NCBI GenBank assembly: GCA_025331565.1
Contig: JAFREQ010000034.1
Coordinates: forward strand, 2,666,001 to 2,730,000
Reading direction: 5' to 3'
DNA length: 64,000 nt
Source of the DNA: Holacanthus passer
Lineage: Eukaryota; Chordata; Actinopteri; Pomacanthidae
Part shown: piece after piece, positions 37,451 to 48,900 of the stretch
How the letters are laid out: every line of letters starts with the position of its first letter
How positions within the stretch are numbered: position 1 is the first letter of the stretch
Notes under the pieces: generated by a model
Seen by the model: only the letters and a program-made list of their open reading frames with translations
Database searches by the model: none
What the model was told of the DNA's origin: nothing
Translations under genes and position numbers: made by a program

Positions 37451-38189
37451 ATCCCTATCAGACTTCCCACCCACATGAATATTAATGTCTGTGCGCCAGA
37501 GACTGTTCAGATCATTTATTTTCACCTCACAAAATACACATAACACATGTAGTTTTTTTTTTTTTTCATCCAACAGGACAATAAGTACAAAATGTGAAAA
37601 ATTCAAAACCTGAATACAGACTGATCAACCACAAAGTTTTCATTGGTTTACACATTTAATCCCTTATGGAAGTTACAATAATAAATTCTGACAGAATAAA
37701 TACAAGAGCTCTTCAAAAATGTCTGAAAAAATACAGATTTTCAGCTTCCTGCTGCAGATTGGTAACAACATGGTGCCACATTAAGGAGCTGCTGTAAGAA
37801 TAGTGATTTTCCATAATGGAGTCTATAAGAACTAAATATAAATATAGATAATATATATAGAGATAAAAACAGAGCTTTTTGTCCTCCAGCCACTGGTGGT
37901 TTGTTTTAGTGCTGATTGTCTGCTATGAGTCACATCAGTGCAGGGGACAAGGGTCAGGAAAGATTGATATTTATGAATTAAGAGTCACTCAAGTGTCTTC
38001 AAGACATGTAAGTCAAATACTAACATTTTTTGTTTGTTAAACTACAAAACACATTTATGCTTTTAAGGAGCTTATATGAAATATTCAGCATCATTTCATT
38101 ACAGGGCATTGACATTTCTATTACATTTTAAATGGGACATTTAATCTGTATTAATGCAATAACCTGCAGAAAATTTCCATTTTTATGAA

Positions 38190-38238
38190 GTTTCATAATA
38201 AATGTTTTAAAAAAAAAAAAAAAAAAAACGGTTTCATA
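38190..38238 (+). repeat. AATAAA plus A20 run between GTTTCATA direct repeats
   Basis: AATAAA (38197-38202) is followed by seven bases and then a 20-A run (38209-38228). An identical octamer, GTTTCATA, precedes it (38190-38197) and follows it (38231-38238). The form resembles a very short 3' end of a retroposed transcript with a target-site duplication, but a simple A-run expansion is equally possible. Confidence 0.3.
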
Positions 38239-39101
38239 GAATTGTCAGATATTCAGCAAGCAGGCTAAATATACTGTGACTGTCACATTGCTTAGTGGTA
38301 CATTCTTATGGCATGGACTCAATAATAATAAATTCCAAACTGTGTGGAATAAAATGTGTCCAAACACAGACATGCAGAAATGTAGGATCCCAAACCAATG
38401 GATGACAGACAGCAATCCTAGCAAAACTATTATTTTTTAAAAATATGGCAAAAGGATAAATGTGAAATGCAAAGAAATATGACTGGCAGCCAAAAGTGTT
38501 TGCACTTTGGTTTGCCTTTTTTTATTGGACAGAACGTTCTTGGAGTTAGGTGTTGTGGCTCTGCTACCCTTCTTTTAGTCAAACTACCAGTTCTACCAGA
38601 AAAACTGGAATGCAACCTAAGAAACATCTTCAAATTTAACATATGCAACCAGTAAAAGCCACAGTCTACACAACACCTATAAGCTCAACTAGTATTAAAA
38701 CAGATCAAAGAGTCAAAAATCCTATATCACCACTTTCAGCAACACTGTGACAACTATCTTTGCCATCCATGAGTCTACACACCTACCTGCACCTCGAAGG
38801 TCACGTTCAATTTCTACATGATGAAACATTAAAAAGACAGTTAGGTAAATCATGTATCATTTGTACAGCAATGTAGTATTATAGAAACATTTTTCCGTTC
38901 TGTGTTTGCTTCGGTTAATAATGTTATAATAATAATGTGAAATTTTTATTGGGAAATCAATAGTGTTCAGACTTTAGAATATATAATTTATAAACCATAT
39001 ATATTCTAATATTTAGAATTCATAAACCATGTTCATCACTCAATCTTTTATTTTGGAAATCACCTCACCTGCTGTGAGACTACATCAAATCTAAATGAAT
39101 T

Positions 39102-42100
39102 TCATAAAGTAAGTTCCTCTATGTCATCATCAAATGAGGCAATGGCCCGGATGGCAGGTCTACTATCTGCGACGTGTAGGGTGTTCAGGGTGGATGGCGA
39201 AGGAGTGGAAGACCCTGAGTTGAAGCTGAGCAGCCCTTCCCTTCTTGAACGCACTCCATTGGTAGTTGGAGGACTGTTGAGGACCTCCATTTTATTGGAA
39301 GTGATTGCACAGTCACCAGCAGTTGTTGCCAGTGTGCCAAATAGCTGCTGCATGAGGCCAGACTTCCTGTCCTTCCCCACTCCTCTTTCCATATCCTTCT
39401 CTTTCTCCATCTCCAGCCCTCTGAGACTAAAAACACCTATTGCTTCTAACGCAGAGTCCCTGTCTTCTACAGGCGGAGGTGGAGGGAAGCCTGAAGAACC
39501 TCGGGAAGCTGAATTTCCGAAAGAAGGCGCATAGCTTCCGAATGCTAAGTCGTCATTAGAGATTTGGGAGCGTAGCGCTCTCCTCCCCATTCCTGTTGTG
39601 ACAGCTCCACCCTCCATGCCCGATCTTCTCCTTCCACCATCCCCGCTTCCAGCAGTAGCGCGCAAACTGGCCAACTCCTCTGATTCTGTGAGGTTAAAAA
39701 TTGAAGAGTTCTGGGTCCTCTGCTCAGGAGGACGAGGAGAAGAATGGTTACTGGTACCCTTATTAAACTCAGAAGGACTAGACTCAGCAAACAAGGTGTT
39801 CTGGGCTCCCTGGTTGTGACGGTCTATTTCACGCATCTTAGCCAGCAGCTGGTCTTTTTTGCGACGTGCTTCCTCTGCTGCTTGCTGATTGGCCAGAACA
39901 TCCTGGTTCCATTTCTTCACCTCTTCCTGGACATGGCCACGCTTCCTGTTGTTCTCTTCCTCCTGGTTCATCAGAGAACTTGTCCTCTTCTTGTCTTCTT
40001 CCTCTTTTTCTGTGTCCCAGCCTGCGGACATGAGATAAAACCATTGCTGTTGCTTTATTGTGCCTTTTACTGATTTTCTGCATATGTGCTGTATATTCTC
40101 TGCTTATCTTACCATCACTTAGTCTCTTTGACGTCTCCTCAAGCGCATTTAGCTCCAGGTTGAGTTGCTGTTTCTCCTCTTTTTCCTGCTCTTTCTCCTT
40201 CACCATCTCCTTGTTTCTTTCTTTTTCACCTTCTCTCACCTTCTGCTGTTCCCACTTTTGATGTCTGTCTTCTGTCTCTGTCTGTCTGTCCCCTTTGTCA
40301 AGCTCCTGATGACATAAATTGATTGAGAGAAAGAGGCAAAACTAACAGTGACAGAAGAGGAAATGTGGATGTTGGACTAAAGTGGAAAAAGTGGAGTCAC
40401 ATCTTTGTACCTTTAGTGATAAGTATTCATCAGGTGGCTGTTGGCTGTACTCATTGGCATCAGTGATGGCAGGAGGAGGTGTGGGGAAATCCACACTAGA
40501 CATCCCGTCTTTAGGCAGCGCTGTCTTGGTGCTGTTCCTGCTTGGGACTATGTGTGAAACAAAAGCAGATTATATATTAAGAGTTAATTTCACTAATCCT
40601 GTTTTAAACCATGACCAATAAGATTTGAAACAAGGTAAAAGTTAATGAAAGTATACACAGTTTATAAATGCACAGCAACCATGAACAGAAAGCAATAGTT
40701 AGGCCTTACCTTTCCTCTTTGTGCCACTGTCAATATCTTTTCTTAGGGAGGGTTTCATCATGCGGTTAGCGTAGATGTTCTTGGTATCTAGTTCTCTTTC
40801 CTTCTCCTAATAAGAAATGAAATCAACTAAGTGAAAATTTCATACACTTAGTAATCTGCTTTTTATGCACAATTATACAGATGCCGTTTGTTTTAGTTGG
40901 TAGTATCTTTGAGTATTTTTACGTATATGGACCTTGAGTTTATTGGTCAGTCGCTCCAGCTCCTCCTGCAGAGTCCTGATCTCCTCCTGGGCACTGATGG
41001 TCTTCTTCCTTTCTGCAGCCAGCTGCCTCTGGAAACTGCTGTTGCTCAGCTCCATGCTACGCTCCAGCTCCTTCAAACATTCACAGATAAAGTGCTGCAT
41101 GACAACAAGGAACTCTAGGTCTGGGCGGTATCAAGGTATTACGGTATACCAGGATCTTCAGAAATCCCAAAGCTATTGCTTATTATCTGCAAGGGATTGT
41201 TTATCTAGCTATAGTATAGCCTTGTAAACCGGACACACATCACTTATTAGCAAGGAGTCAAATCTATAGGTGAAATCAAAAATAAATTAACCTTAATTTT
41301 TCTTTCTGCCTCTTGGGCCCGTGCCTTCTCTTCCTCCAGCCTGCGGCTTAGCTCGTCTCTGGCTCCTAACTCTCGCTGGTCGACCAGCTTCCTCAGCCGT
41401 GTGATGGTCGCCTGACTCCTTTGCAGCTGCTCCTCGCTGTCCTTCAATCGCCGCTCGGCTGCCCGTTCCCGCTCTTGAGTACGCCTGAGCCGCTCACGCA
41501 ACACGTGGGTCTCGTTGTTGTGGCGCGACAGCAGCTGGGAAATCTCACTTTCTGTGTCATCATAGCGCTGCAGGGCCTTCTCTTGACGGACCTGAAGCTG
41601 CAATGTGGAAAAGGAGAAATTCATGGGACTATGGGATGCCACAGGAGTTCGATTTGATGAGGAAAAATAGAATTTGACGGTAAAAAGATTATATGACTTT
41701 AAACATATGTGATTTTAAATTTAAACTAGAGGGTTAGGTCTACCTGTCTGAGTATTCGATTCTCCTTCTGCAGCTCGTCAGTGCGCTGTTGCAGCTCAGC
41801 AAGTGCGTTACGCAATTCGTTGATCTTTAGCAGGCGGGCTGAAAGCATCCTCTTGGTCACCAGGTCCAGGTCTTTAGCAGGTGTGGACTCCTTGCTTTGT
41901 GAACGTACTCCCCTGCGATGCTGCTGGGTCAGGGGTTGGCCACCTGGACGCTGTGGGTGAGACACACCCCGACGCCCCACACCACCTGCAAGATGGAGAA
42001 ACACATGATGCAAAAATAATCAAAAGGTAATGACAATTAACATTTTTACGGGTCTTTACCAAAAGACATGGACCAGTGCACTAGTAGTGGTGAATATGAA

Positions 42101-42743
42101 CTAAGGTTGAGGCTAAAGACAGATCAAAATCAAACTTTACTCATAACATAACATAAGAACCTTAATAACATTCAAATTGGAAAAAAATGTTTGTGTACAA
42201 TAAATAACAATTGAGTTGTCCTTCTGCAGAAACCACCATGCTAAAATCTGCCTTACACTGCCATCACCTGGACAGTAAAGCAAACTTAATCAATAAGGCT
42301 TAAGTTTCATTCATCCATCCATCCATACATACCTCCTTTCTTAACATACCTGTCTTGTAGAGGGGGCTGCTAGAAATCCTCTTTGCTCGCATCCCTCTTC
42401 GAGGATTAGGGGATGGAGTCCGGGACTGGGAGTATGGTGAGAGTGAGCCCTCTGAAGGAGACTCGTTCTCATAGTCCTCTGAGTAAAATGACCGACTACT
42501 TCTCCGTCCCTCTCCATCTGATACCTGGTCCCGATCTGGATCTGAATGCCAGGTTCGAGTTTTCGATCTACTTTCAGCACAGTCGTCTTTTTCATCCTCA
42601 TCCTGGATCTTGTCCTGGAAGTTCTTTTTGTGTTTTTGGAAGGACGATTCACAGGAATCTTTCTTTCTACTCCGGAGCGACTGACGACTTTGATCAACAT
42701 CCCGGTTGTCTTCATAGGGGTCAGTTATGCTTTCAGATTCCAT
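39102..42743 (-). CDS. lca5: Lebercilin (LCA5), complete coding region
   Basis: Lebercilin is a ciliary/centrosomal coiled-coil protein that acts with intraflagellar transport in photoreceptor connecting cilia; human LCA5 loss causes Leber congenital amaurosis. Coding exons on the minus strand: 42743-42350 (exon begins 42770), 41985-41744, 41597-41292, 41070-40933, 40806-40710, 40547-40411, 40305-40113 and 40021-39102. Phases are consistent and the product is 808 aa (human 697). The Ser/Arg-rich N-terminus has EDYENESPSEGSLSPYS and RTPSPNPRRG. The conserved lebercilin domain at about residues 165-400 is a long coiled coil (LVTKRMLSARLLKINEL, LQVRQEKALQRYDDTESEI, LELSNSSFQ-type ELERSMELSNSSFQRQL) ending KEKERELDTKNIYANR. 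A charged Glu/Lys helix and a low-complexity Ser-rich tail follow, ending DDDIEELTL. LCA5L is the paralogue, but sh3bgrl2 next door matches the human LCA5-SH3BGRL2 pair. Exon 4 has an alternative in-frame acceptor at 41095-41096 adding HFICECLK. Confidence 0.94.
41113..41220 (+). repeat. Dispersed repeat inside a 221-bp lca5 intron
   Basis: The segment starts GGTCTGGGCGGTATCAAGGT and continues with ATTACGGTATACC. It matches a widespread teleost repeat family whose copies read like CTGGGCGGTATACCGGTATT. It fills half of the short intron 41071-41291 between lca5 coding exons 3 and 4, just upstream (in transcript sense) of a weak acceptor. Confidence 0.5.
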
Positions 42744-42770
42744 ATTCCCACTTTGAGAAGAAGTGCTGTG

Positions 42771-44880
42771 CTGAAATTAAACGCAAAAAGTTGGAAAGAA
42801 ACATATCAGACTCTGAATTACAGCAGGAGTTACAATTTCACAGTAACAAAAGTTTACTTATAAAAAATGTACTTTACCTGATTTAACAGACTTACATTAA
42901 AAGCCCCCTGATAAACTGACCTCAACACTTGTACTTTGCAACCCAGATGAAAATTCTCAAAAGTCATCCAAAACAGTCATAAGAAGCTAGGCCGACTGGT
43001 TTCTCTCAGGTTTTCCGTATTGTGTGTCTTGGTCACTAAGCGACAACACACATGAGGTGGAATTTTCCATGAGGCTGAATGATGTATGATATCACTATTC
43101 ACTGCTGCTACATACAAAATACTAGCCTGCCCCCATCCGCCCTGCTGACTTATTAAACAGCCAGATTGTTATTTCTAACTGCAATAAAACTCACATGTAC
43201 ACACACAGTCAAAGATAGAAAAAGGAGAAAATGAAAGTAAATTTAAGTGTTCAGGTGTTCTCATCTGATATTTTCATTCTGTTGATCGTAAATATAGTGT
43301 TGCATATTAAAAATATATTGTACCAATTATATATCTTGTATGTTTTGCTGCTTAGTTTTTTCCATATACTCTATAAAATGCAGAATTTGTCTCATTATTT
43401 TGTGGCTCTGGCTTAGACTAATACTGAGGAGCCTGTATGTTCTTTAATATTTGTTTTACTGACATGTAAAGGTCATGCAGCCATCTGGCCCTTTCATCAG
43501 CCCTGACAATAATAGAACCACTTGATGGTCAAGTATCGATGGCAACACCAGTACACACAGCAGCATCACCATAAACAGAGGAGAGCATAATTGTAAGTCA
43601 AGGAGGGCACAAAGGTCTTATACCTGAATGCAAATCTGTTTATGAAAACAATGTGTCAGTTATTAGATAGCTTTTGTTGAATGATACCCGGTTCATTACA
43701 TGCAGACTACAGATTTTAATAATGTAAGGTTTTTTCTCCTCTCTAATCATTAGCAAGCATACAGTAATGAAGACTGTTCATTCAAACTAATTTGTTTCAC
43801 AATTTCAAAAGCTTTATTGTGAAATATTTTTGATGACAAAAAAACATTAGTTAATTGTATTAATTATCATTAAGTACTACTTATATATGCTCAACTTATA
43901 ATTAGACTAATAAATATCATGTGAAATCCAGTCTGATGGAAAATATGTTTGGATGAACAGTAGTATCAAGTGTCTTAACACTCACCACATAGGTCAGATT
44001 ATATCCCCATCATCTCTGCTGTCATCATCATTCACATCTTCATGTTTATGTCTGATTGTCTCCGGAGGCTCTTGATAAATCTATTTGCTGAGAAAACCGA
44101 TGCAGTCAGGTCACAATCTCCCTGGTGAAAGCAAAAATACACAATCAGATGCGTGTTATCAAGAGCTTACTATAGCTGTAGAACATACCAGATTCCTTGC
44201 TGTCTGTGATAAGAACAGATTGGATTAAAGTCGACAGCGTCTGTTGTTGACAGGTGCTTTGTTGTGATGCTGCCTGCCAAGAAAAGGCAACAAGTTGTGG
44301 CTAATACCTGAAGCCAACCACACATCTCAGTGGGTCTTCAACGCACAAGCAACATGATCAAATAGATGTGAATAAGAGAGAAAAAAAGCATTTCCAAACA
44401 GCCTTTCAGCGTACTGACATTAGCCAACGTTAGCCTGTCACGGGCTGTAGGAAGCTAACAGACTTACTGACGATAGCTTATTATGCTAGCATAGCAAAAC
44501 AAATCTAGCATCAACAGGTGGGTTTTAACGTTACCTCTCTGTGTGTGCTGGTATCAACCTGTCCGTTTTTCCACCTTTACTCTTTTAAACCTCGCGGACT
44601 TTCTCTGGTTCACGTTTAACTTTTTATCAATAAACGGCTTCTTGTTTATACTCGATCGGCTGATGGAGCTAGCTACATAGCTTCAACTACTAGCGAGCTA
44701 GCAGGAACTTAAGCTAACCTTAGATATAAGAGGGCAGAACGTTAGTCGTCCGCTGTTTTTGGAAACTAACAGCCATGAGAATCGTTTTAAAAAGATCGCT
44801 GTGTTGTAATTATCCAGAGTAAAACACCAAAACTGAATGAACCTGACAGTCAGAGGTGCTCAGATACGTTTTCCTGAGTC
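42771..44880 (-). other. lca5: lca5 5' UTR exons and introns
   Basis: Reading back from the first coding exon (acceptor TTTCAG at 42771), a noncoding exon is supported at 44121-43986, with acceptor TTTCACCAG and donor GTGAGT. A first exon ends at 44535 (AGAGAG/GTAACG) and probably starts near 44.87 kb. The middle exon contains ATGs followed by early stops and one ATG at 43990 whose frame would run across the junction and overlap the main start. The introns contain AT-rich unique sequence only. Confidence 0.45.
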
Positions 44881-44935
44881 CACGTCCGGTCTTGACGCTG
44901 ACGCCCTACCATGGCAACCGCAGCACCTCCTGCAG
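44860..44935 (-). promoter_or_regulatory. lca5: lca5 promoter with RFX X-box-like site
   Basis: On the minus strand GTTGCCATGGTAGG occupies 44918-44905. Its half-sites GTTGCC and GGTAGG, two bases apart, closely match the X-box bound by RFX factors (GTNRCC-N(0-3)-RGYAAC) that switch on ciliary genes. Nearby are an ETS-like ACCGGACGTG (minus strand, about 44882-44891) and two GACG repeats. The site lies just upstream of the predicted lca5 first exon, as expected for a ciliary gene. Confidence 0.5.
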
Positions 44936-45709
44936 TACCACTCTAACGCCAGAGAGGCGCTGTTGTGCGTGTTGTGATATACATAGCAATATGTATAAAG
45001 AAACATTATATTAATAAAGGAGAATGTTATACCCTGATATCACCAAGCACCATATATTTGCTCAGTGTTTATTTCATAAATAAAATAGACATGTAGGATA
45101 TTATAGTCACATACTCACAGCTGCTGATATGGTGTCTTACTCATGCTGAGCGCTGAAGTTTTTAGGATGTGTATACAGTGTCACTTCAGCCGCAGCACAT
45201 GAATGTATTTCAAGACACACAGACTTCACCAACAATTTGCATGGTGATTGAGATTTATGTCATTAAACATATGTGCACAAGCAATAGATCTGACCAGCTG
45301 TAACATCCACTTACAAAACTTGCAATGTTTACAGCTGCTGCTATGGTTTCTTCCCCATGCTGTGCAATGCATAAATAGTGCTGATATTTTTTGACAAATG
45401 ATCTGTGCATATATGCAAAGTCTGCCATGTTCTTTTACTGATGTATTGCAAGAATGCATACCTCCACCAAGGCTGCATTTTTTAAATTTTGTATGATAAT
45501 TGAAAATATAAAGAATATTCTGCATTTTCATGTCCATTTAAATATCTAAATCTGCATCATTCACACAGTGATAAACAGTCAATGGATGCACAGTTGGGGT
45601 TTAATTCATCTAAGTGCAGCCGAATCTGGATCCACAACATCCACTACAAAATGATTCATGCCTAATTTGACTGAAACCTTGTTTGTTTATTTTTTTATTT
45701 TGAAATCGA

Positions 45710-45933
45710 ATCTATGACCGGAAGTCCAGTGTGTTACATGCTGTGTGTTGTCGCGTCAGTCAGCAGAGGCGCACGCTGTTATATTATCATGCCTCAGTTT
45801 AAATACAGGAGACTCTTGTCCTCTCTCATCTGAAACCCAGCCTGAGCTTCTGAGTCTGCATCAGTGTGAGGAATAAACGAGTCTGGCTGCTTCAGTTTGT
45901 TTGTCGACTGTCTGACATTAATTTGGGATTAAA
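45710..45933 (+). promoter_or_regulatory. sh3bgrl2: sh3bgrl2 promoter and 5' UTR
   Basis: ACCGGAAGT at 45717-45725 is an exact ETS site, commonly found at the start of TATA-less genes. CpG-containing sequence and a TTTAAATA element near 45.8 kb follow, then the ATG at 45934 (AAAATGG context). With lca5 leaving in the opposite direction from about 44.88 kb, the interval of about 0.9 kb is a divergent promoter region. Confidence 0.45.
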
Positions 45934-48900
45934 ATGGTCATCAGGGTTTTCATCGCCTCTTCAACTGGCTCTGTCGCGGTGAGTGTTTGCAAATGTGTTT
46001 CCAAGCTTATTGACAGTTGCACATAAATAAATCAATGCAATCATATCAGAGAAGCATGTGCAAATCTTTTATTCTGGCATATCCTCCGAATAGTGTTTAT
46101 TGGTATTATGTAACTGGACTGTGAGTGTGTTTCCACTTCAGACTGTTGACAAGCAGTGAAAGTGAGCAGCATCATTCAGACAGACAGGCAGGTTATTCAC
46201 TGACTCACATGCACATTTTATATATTCAATTCAGCCTCTTGATCTTTTGTCATATTGCATCCCACCTGGCTTGCAGCACCTTCACTGTGTAGAATAACAA
46301 ATTCTTGCAAAATTTACAGGTAGAACAAGCCATAAGAGTTGCAGGATGTTCCCCAGGATGTTCTAAATAACAGAAACACCTTATGAGCTATGGCCATAAA
46401 AATGATTCACTAACAGCATTTACATCAGATTTATGTTGTGTGGCAGGAGATCAACCCACATTTAACACCACATTTTAACAATCATCTGCTCCTTTTTTAG
46501 TAACCTTGCTCTTATTTCCTTTCAGCTTGTTCGACCCCTGAGAATTTCTAGGGAGGTGTTCCCACAGCTGGGCAGCAGTATTAGGCAGAAGGGCTTACTT
46601 TAAATACATAAGACTGATTTATGTTAATACTTCATTAGAAGGTCATTTGCTGTGGGTCTTGCTCCTGATTAATGGACTAGTCGATCAACGGATAATGTTT
46701 ATCTTCTAGAATGTGAGGTTTTTACAGTTTCATTTTGAGTCGAACAAGTCGTCAACACACAGATTCCTGATTAGTTGCAACCCCAGTCCTGTAGTGCCTG
46801 TTGGGAAATAGCCGGCTCATGCCATTGAGAAGGTCCAGCTGATATCGGGTATGAGCAGAAAATCATCAAACAACACTCCTCCGTGAATTCTTCAAGCCTT
46901 AGGTAATGGGACGAATGAGTAATATATTTATTTTATCATGCTCCCTTTCTAGAAGAGGGCAGCACAATCATCGAGTGTTTACAAAAGGGTTATTTTTAAT
47001 CCTATGACACATACGTTCCAAACATAAAGGCTCTCACACACAAAGCAGCGTCACATACGCTTGAATAGGTCCACCATTTGGGTCAGTTATGTTAGTGTGG
47101 AGCTCATGTGAATGTAATTCACTCTGAATGCTTTTGAATTGAGTTACAAGTGATTGAATAAAGAGGAAAGGTGAGGCCGGATCTCCTCAGCTGATTTAAA
47201 GCGAAGTGGATGTGTGCGAGTCGAAGAAAAAGAAGACTATAGCAGTGTGAGTCTGAGGAGAAAGATGATAATACAGTGAAACATAGTGAAGGTCAAGAGA
47301 TGAAATCTGGAAAAGAGACTGGAATATATGGGCTAAAAAAGACAGACTCAAGAGGGAAGTGATCATCCAAACATTAGTGTCCACATAAAAATGAGCAGTT
47401 CACAGCTTAACAACAGCAGATTAGTGGGGCGGAAATCATCACCATGGAATGAATGAAGTGCAAATTAGGTTATCCCCCACTCCTCAGAGGATATGCACTG
47501 CATTGTCTCATCAGAATTTCCTTTCTGTTTTTTAATTCCTGCACTTTTAATAAAACTAATACAGTCCACCTCCATCTTTTTTTTGAAGAGGAGCTGAGGA
47601 AGGCTTGATATTCAGACTCAACAAAATTTACAGCCTATTGTTGCTTCAACAAATCACAAGTTTATATAATGTTAACCTTCTGATTTTTTTTACTTTTTCT
47701 TGGTCAGTATGATTTATTTTTCTATGACCCGTCCTCTCGTTCACCGTGTCTCCCTCTGTCCACGACTAAAGGATTAGCCTTAACCTCCAGTTAATCCCTA
47801 CATTTCAGAAAGGGCTCTCAAACAATGCATGCATACTATAAACTGCAATGAGTGTTTGTATGTCTTTTAATCCTACATGCACAAACACACACACACAAAA
47901 AAATCTGAACTCATCTTTCCCCTGACACACACTCTCACTCACCCTCACTGGGGGCACCTCTTTCATTATTTAGACTCACGCTGCCTGCGAGCTCAGAGGA
48001 AGGTCGTATCATTTATACTATGTTGGAGAGCAGCATTGTGACATAGTATAGACTCAGACCATAAAATACAAGTGGATAGATGGAGTTTTAACCTTTGAGC
48101 AAATAATTTTTCTCTTTAACAGTCAGTTTTCTTGCAATTCATTTACTTTCTTGTCCAATACCAGATAAAACTGATTTATGGCCACATACAGAGATTCACT
48201 GTTAGAAAGACACAACAGATTATTTTTAGTCTTGTTTGGGTGTGTGTCTATAACAGCCTGTCCAGAACAATCCCTCACTGTCTTTAAGGCAAAACAATAG
48301 CTCCATTGTGGCCCTTAGCATCATTAAAATAATGGACTCATGACACGTATACACACACACACACGCACAAGCATATATACCATTAAATTTTCATTATTTA
48401 TTTATTTGTCTTCTCCATTAAAGGTAGAATTCCTGGAAAAATGTTTTCATGGTGCTGGATAATAAATGATAGTATTCAGCCACAAAATAACAAGCACTGT
48501 TTGTATTAGTTCACGGAGTCTTGCTTCCAAATTGTTTTGAATAATCAACTCTTTTGTCATGTTAATGAGTGCTAAAGCATACACAGAGTTAATACAAGCT
48601 GGATGTGAATGAAGAAGATAAAGTGAAAAGGGCACCAAAAAAAACTGAAACATGGTCAGTGATTTTTTTATGCCTCCATGCTGTGATGGCTGTAGCTGGA
48701 GGCGTTGTGTTTCAGGTTGTCTGTCCATCCCATTCTGGTGAATATGATGATCTCAGGAACACCTTGAGAGAATTTTCTTTACATTTGGTAAAATGTCCCA
48801 TTGGACTCAAGGATGAGCTAATTGTATTATGGTGATCAAAGGTGAAGGTCACTGCGATCTCACATTTGTCCCATTCTCATGAACACTACGATAGGATAAA

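Larger units (their letters stand above)
34135..39045. other. fam167a 5' intron and fam167a-lca5 spacer (noncoding)
   Basis: No coding exon is supported. The 161-codon minus-strand frame at 35318-35803 runs through a CA microsatellite and has no family resemblance. The stretch contains a (GT)15 tract at 35476-35506, a repeat remnant at about 36641-36786, a GC-rich block near 37.4 kb that may be the fam167a promoter and an A20 run at 38209-38228. The lca5 3' UTR occupies its right end (minus-strand AATAAA as TTTATT near 38944). Confidence 0.55.

Noticed and set aside
37301..37606. 101-codon minus-strand frame with a GC-rich part
   Set aside because: I recognise no family, and the frame stops before the only good donor. 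It is more likely 5' UTR/promoter sequence than coding.
39102..42743. Assignment to lca5l rather than lca5
   Set aside because: The neighbour is sh3bgrl2 (human LCA5 neighbour), not sh3bgr (human LCA5L neighbour), and the coiled-coil block fits lebercilin.
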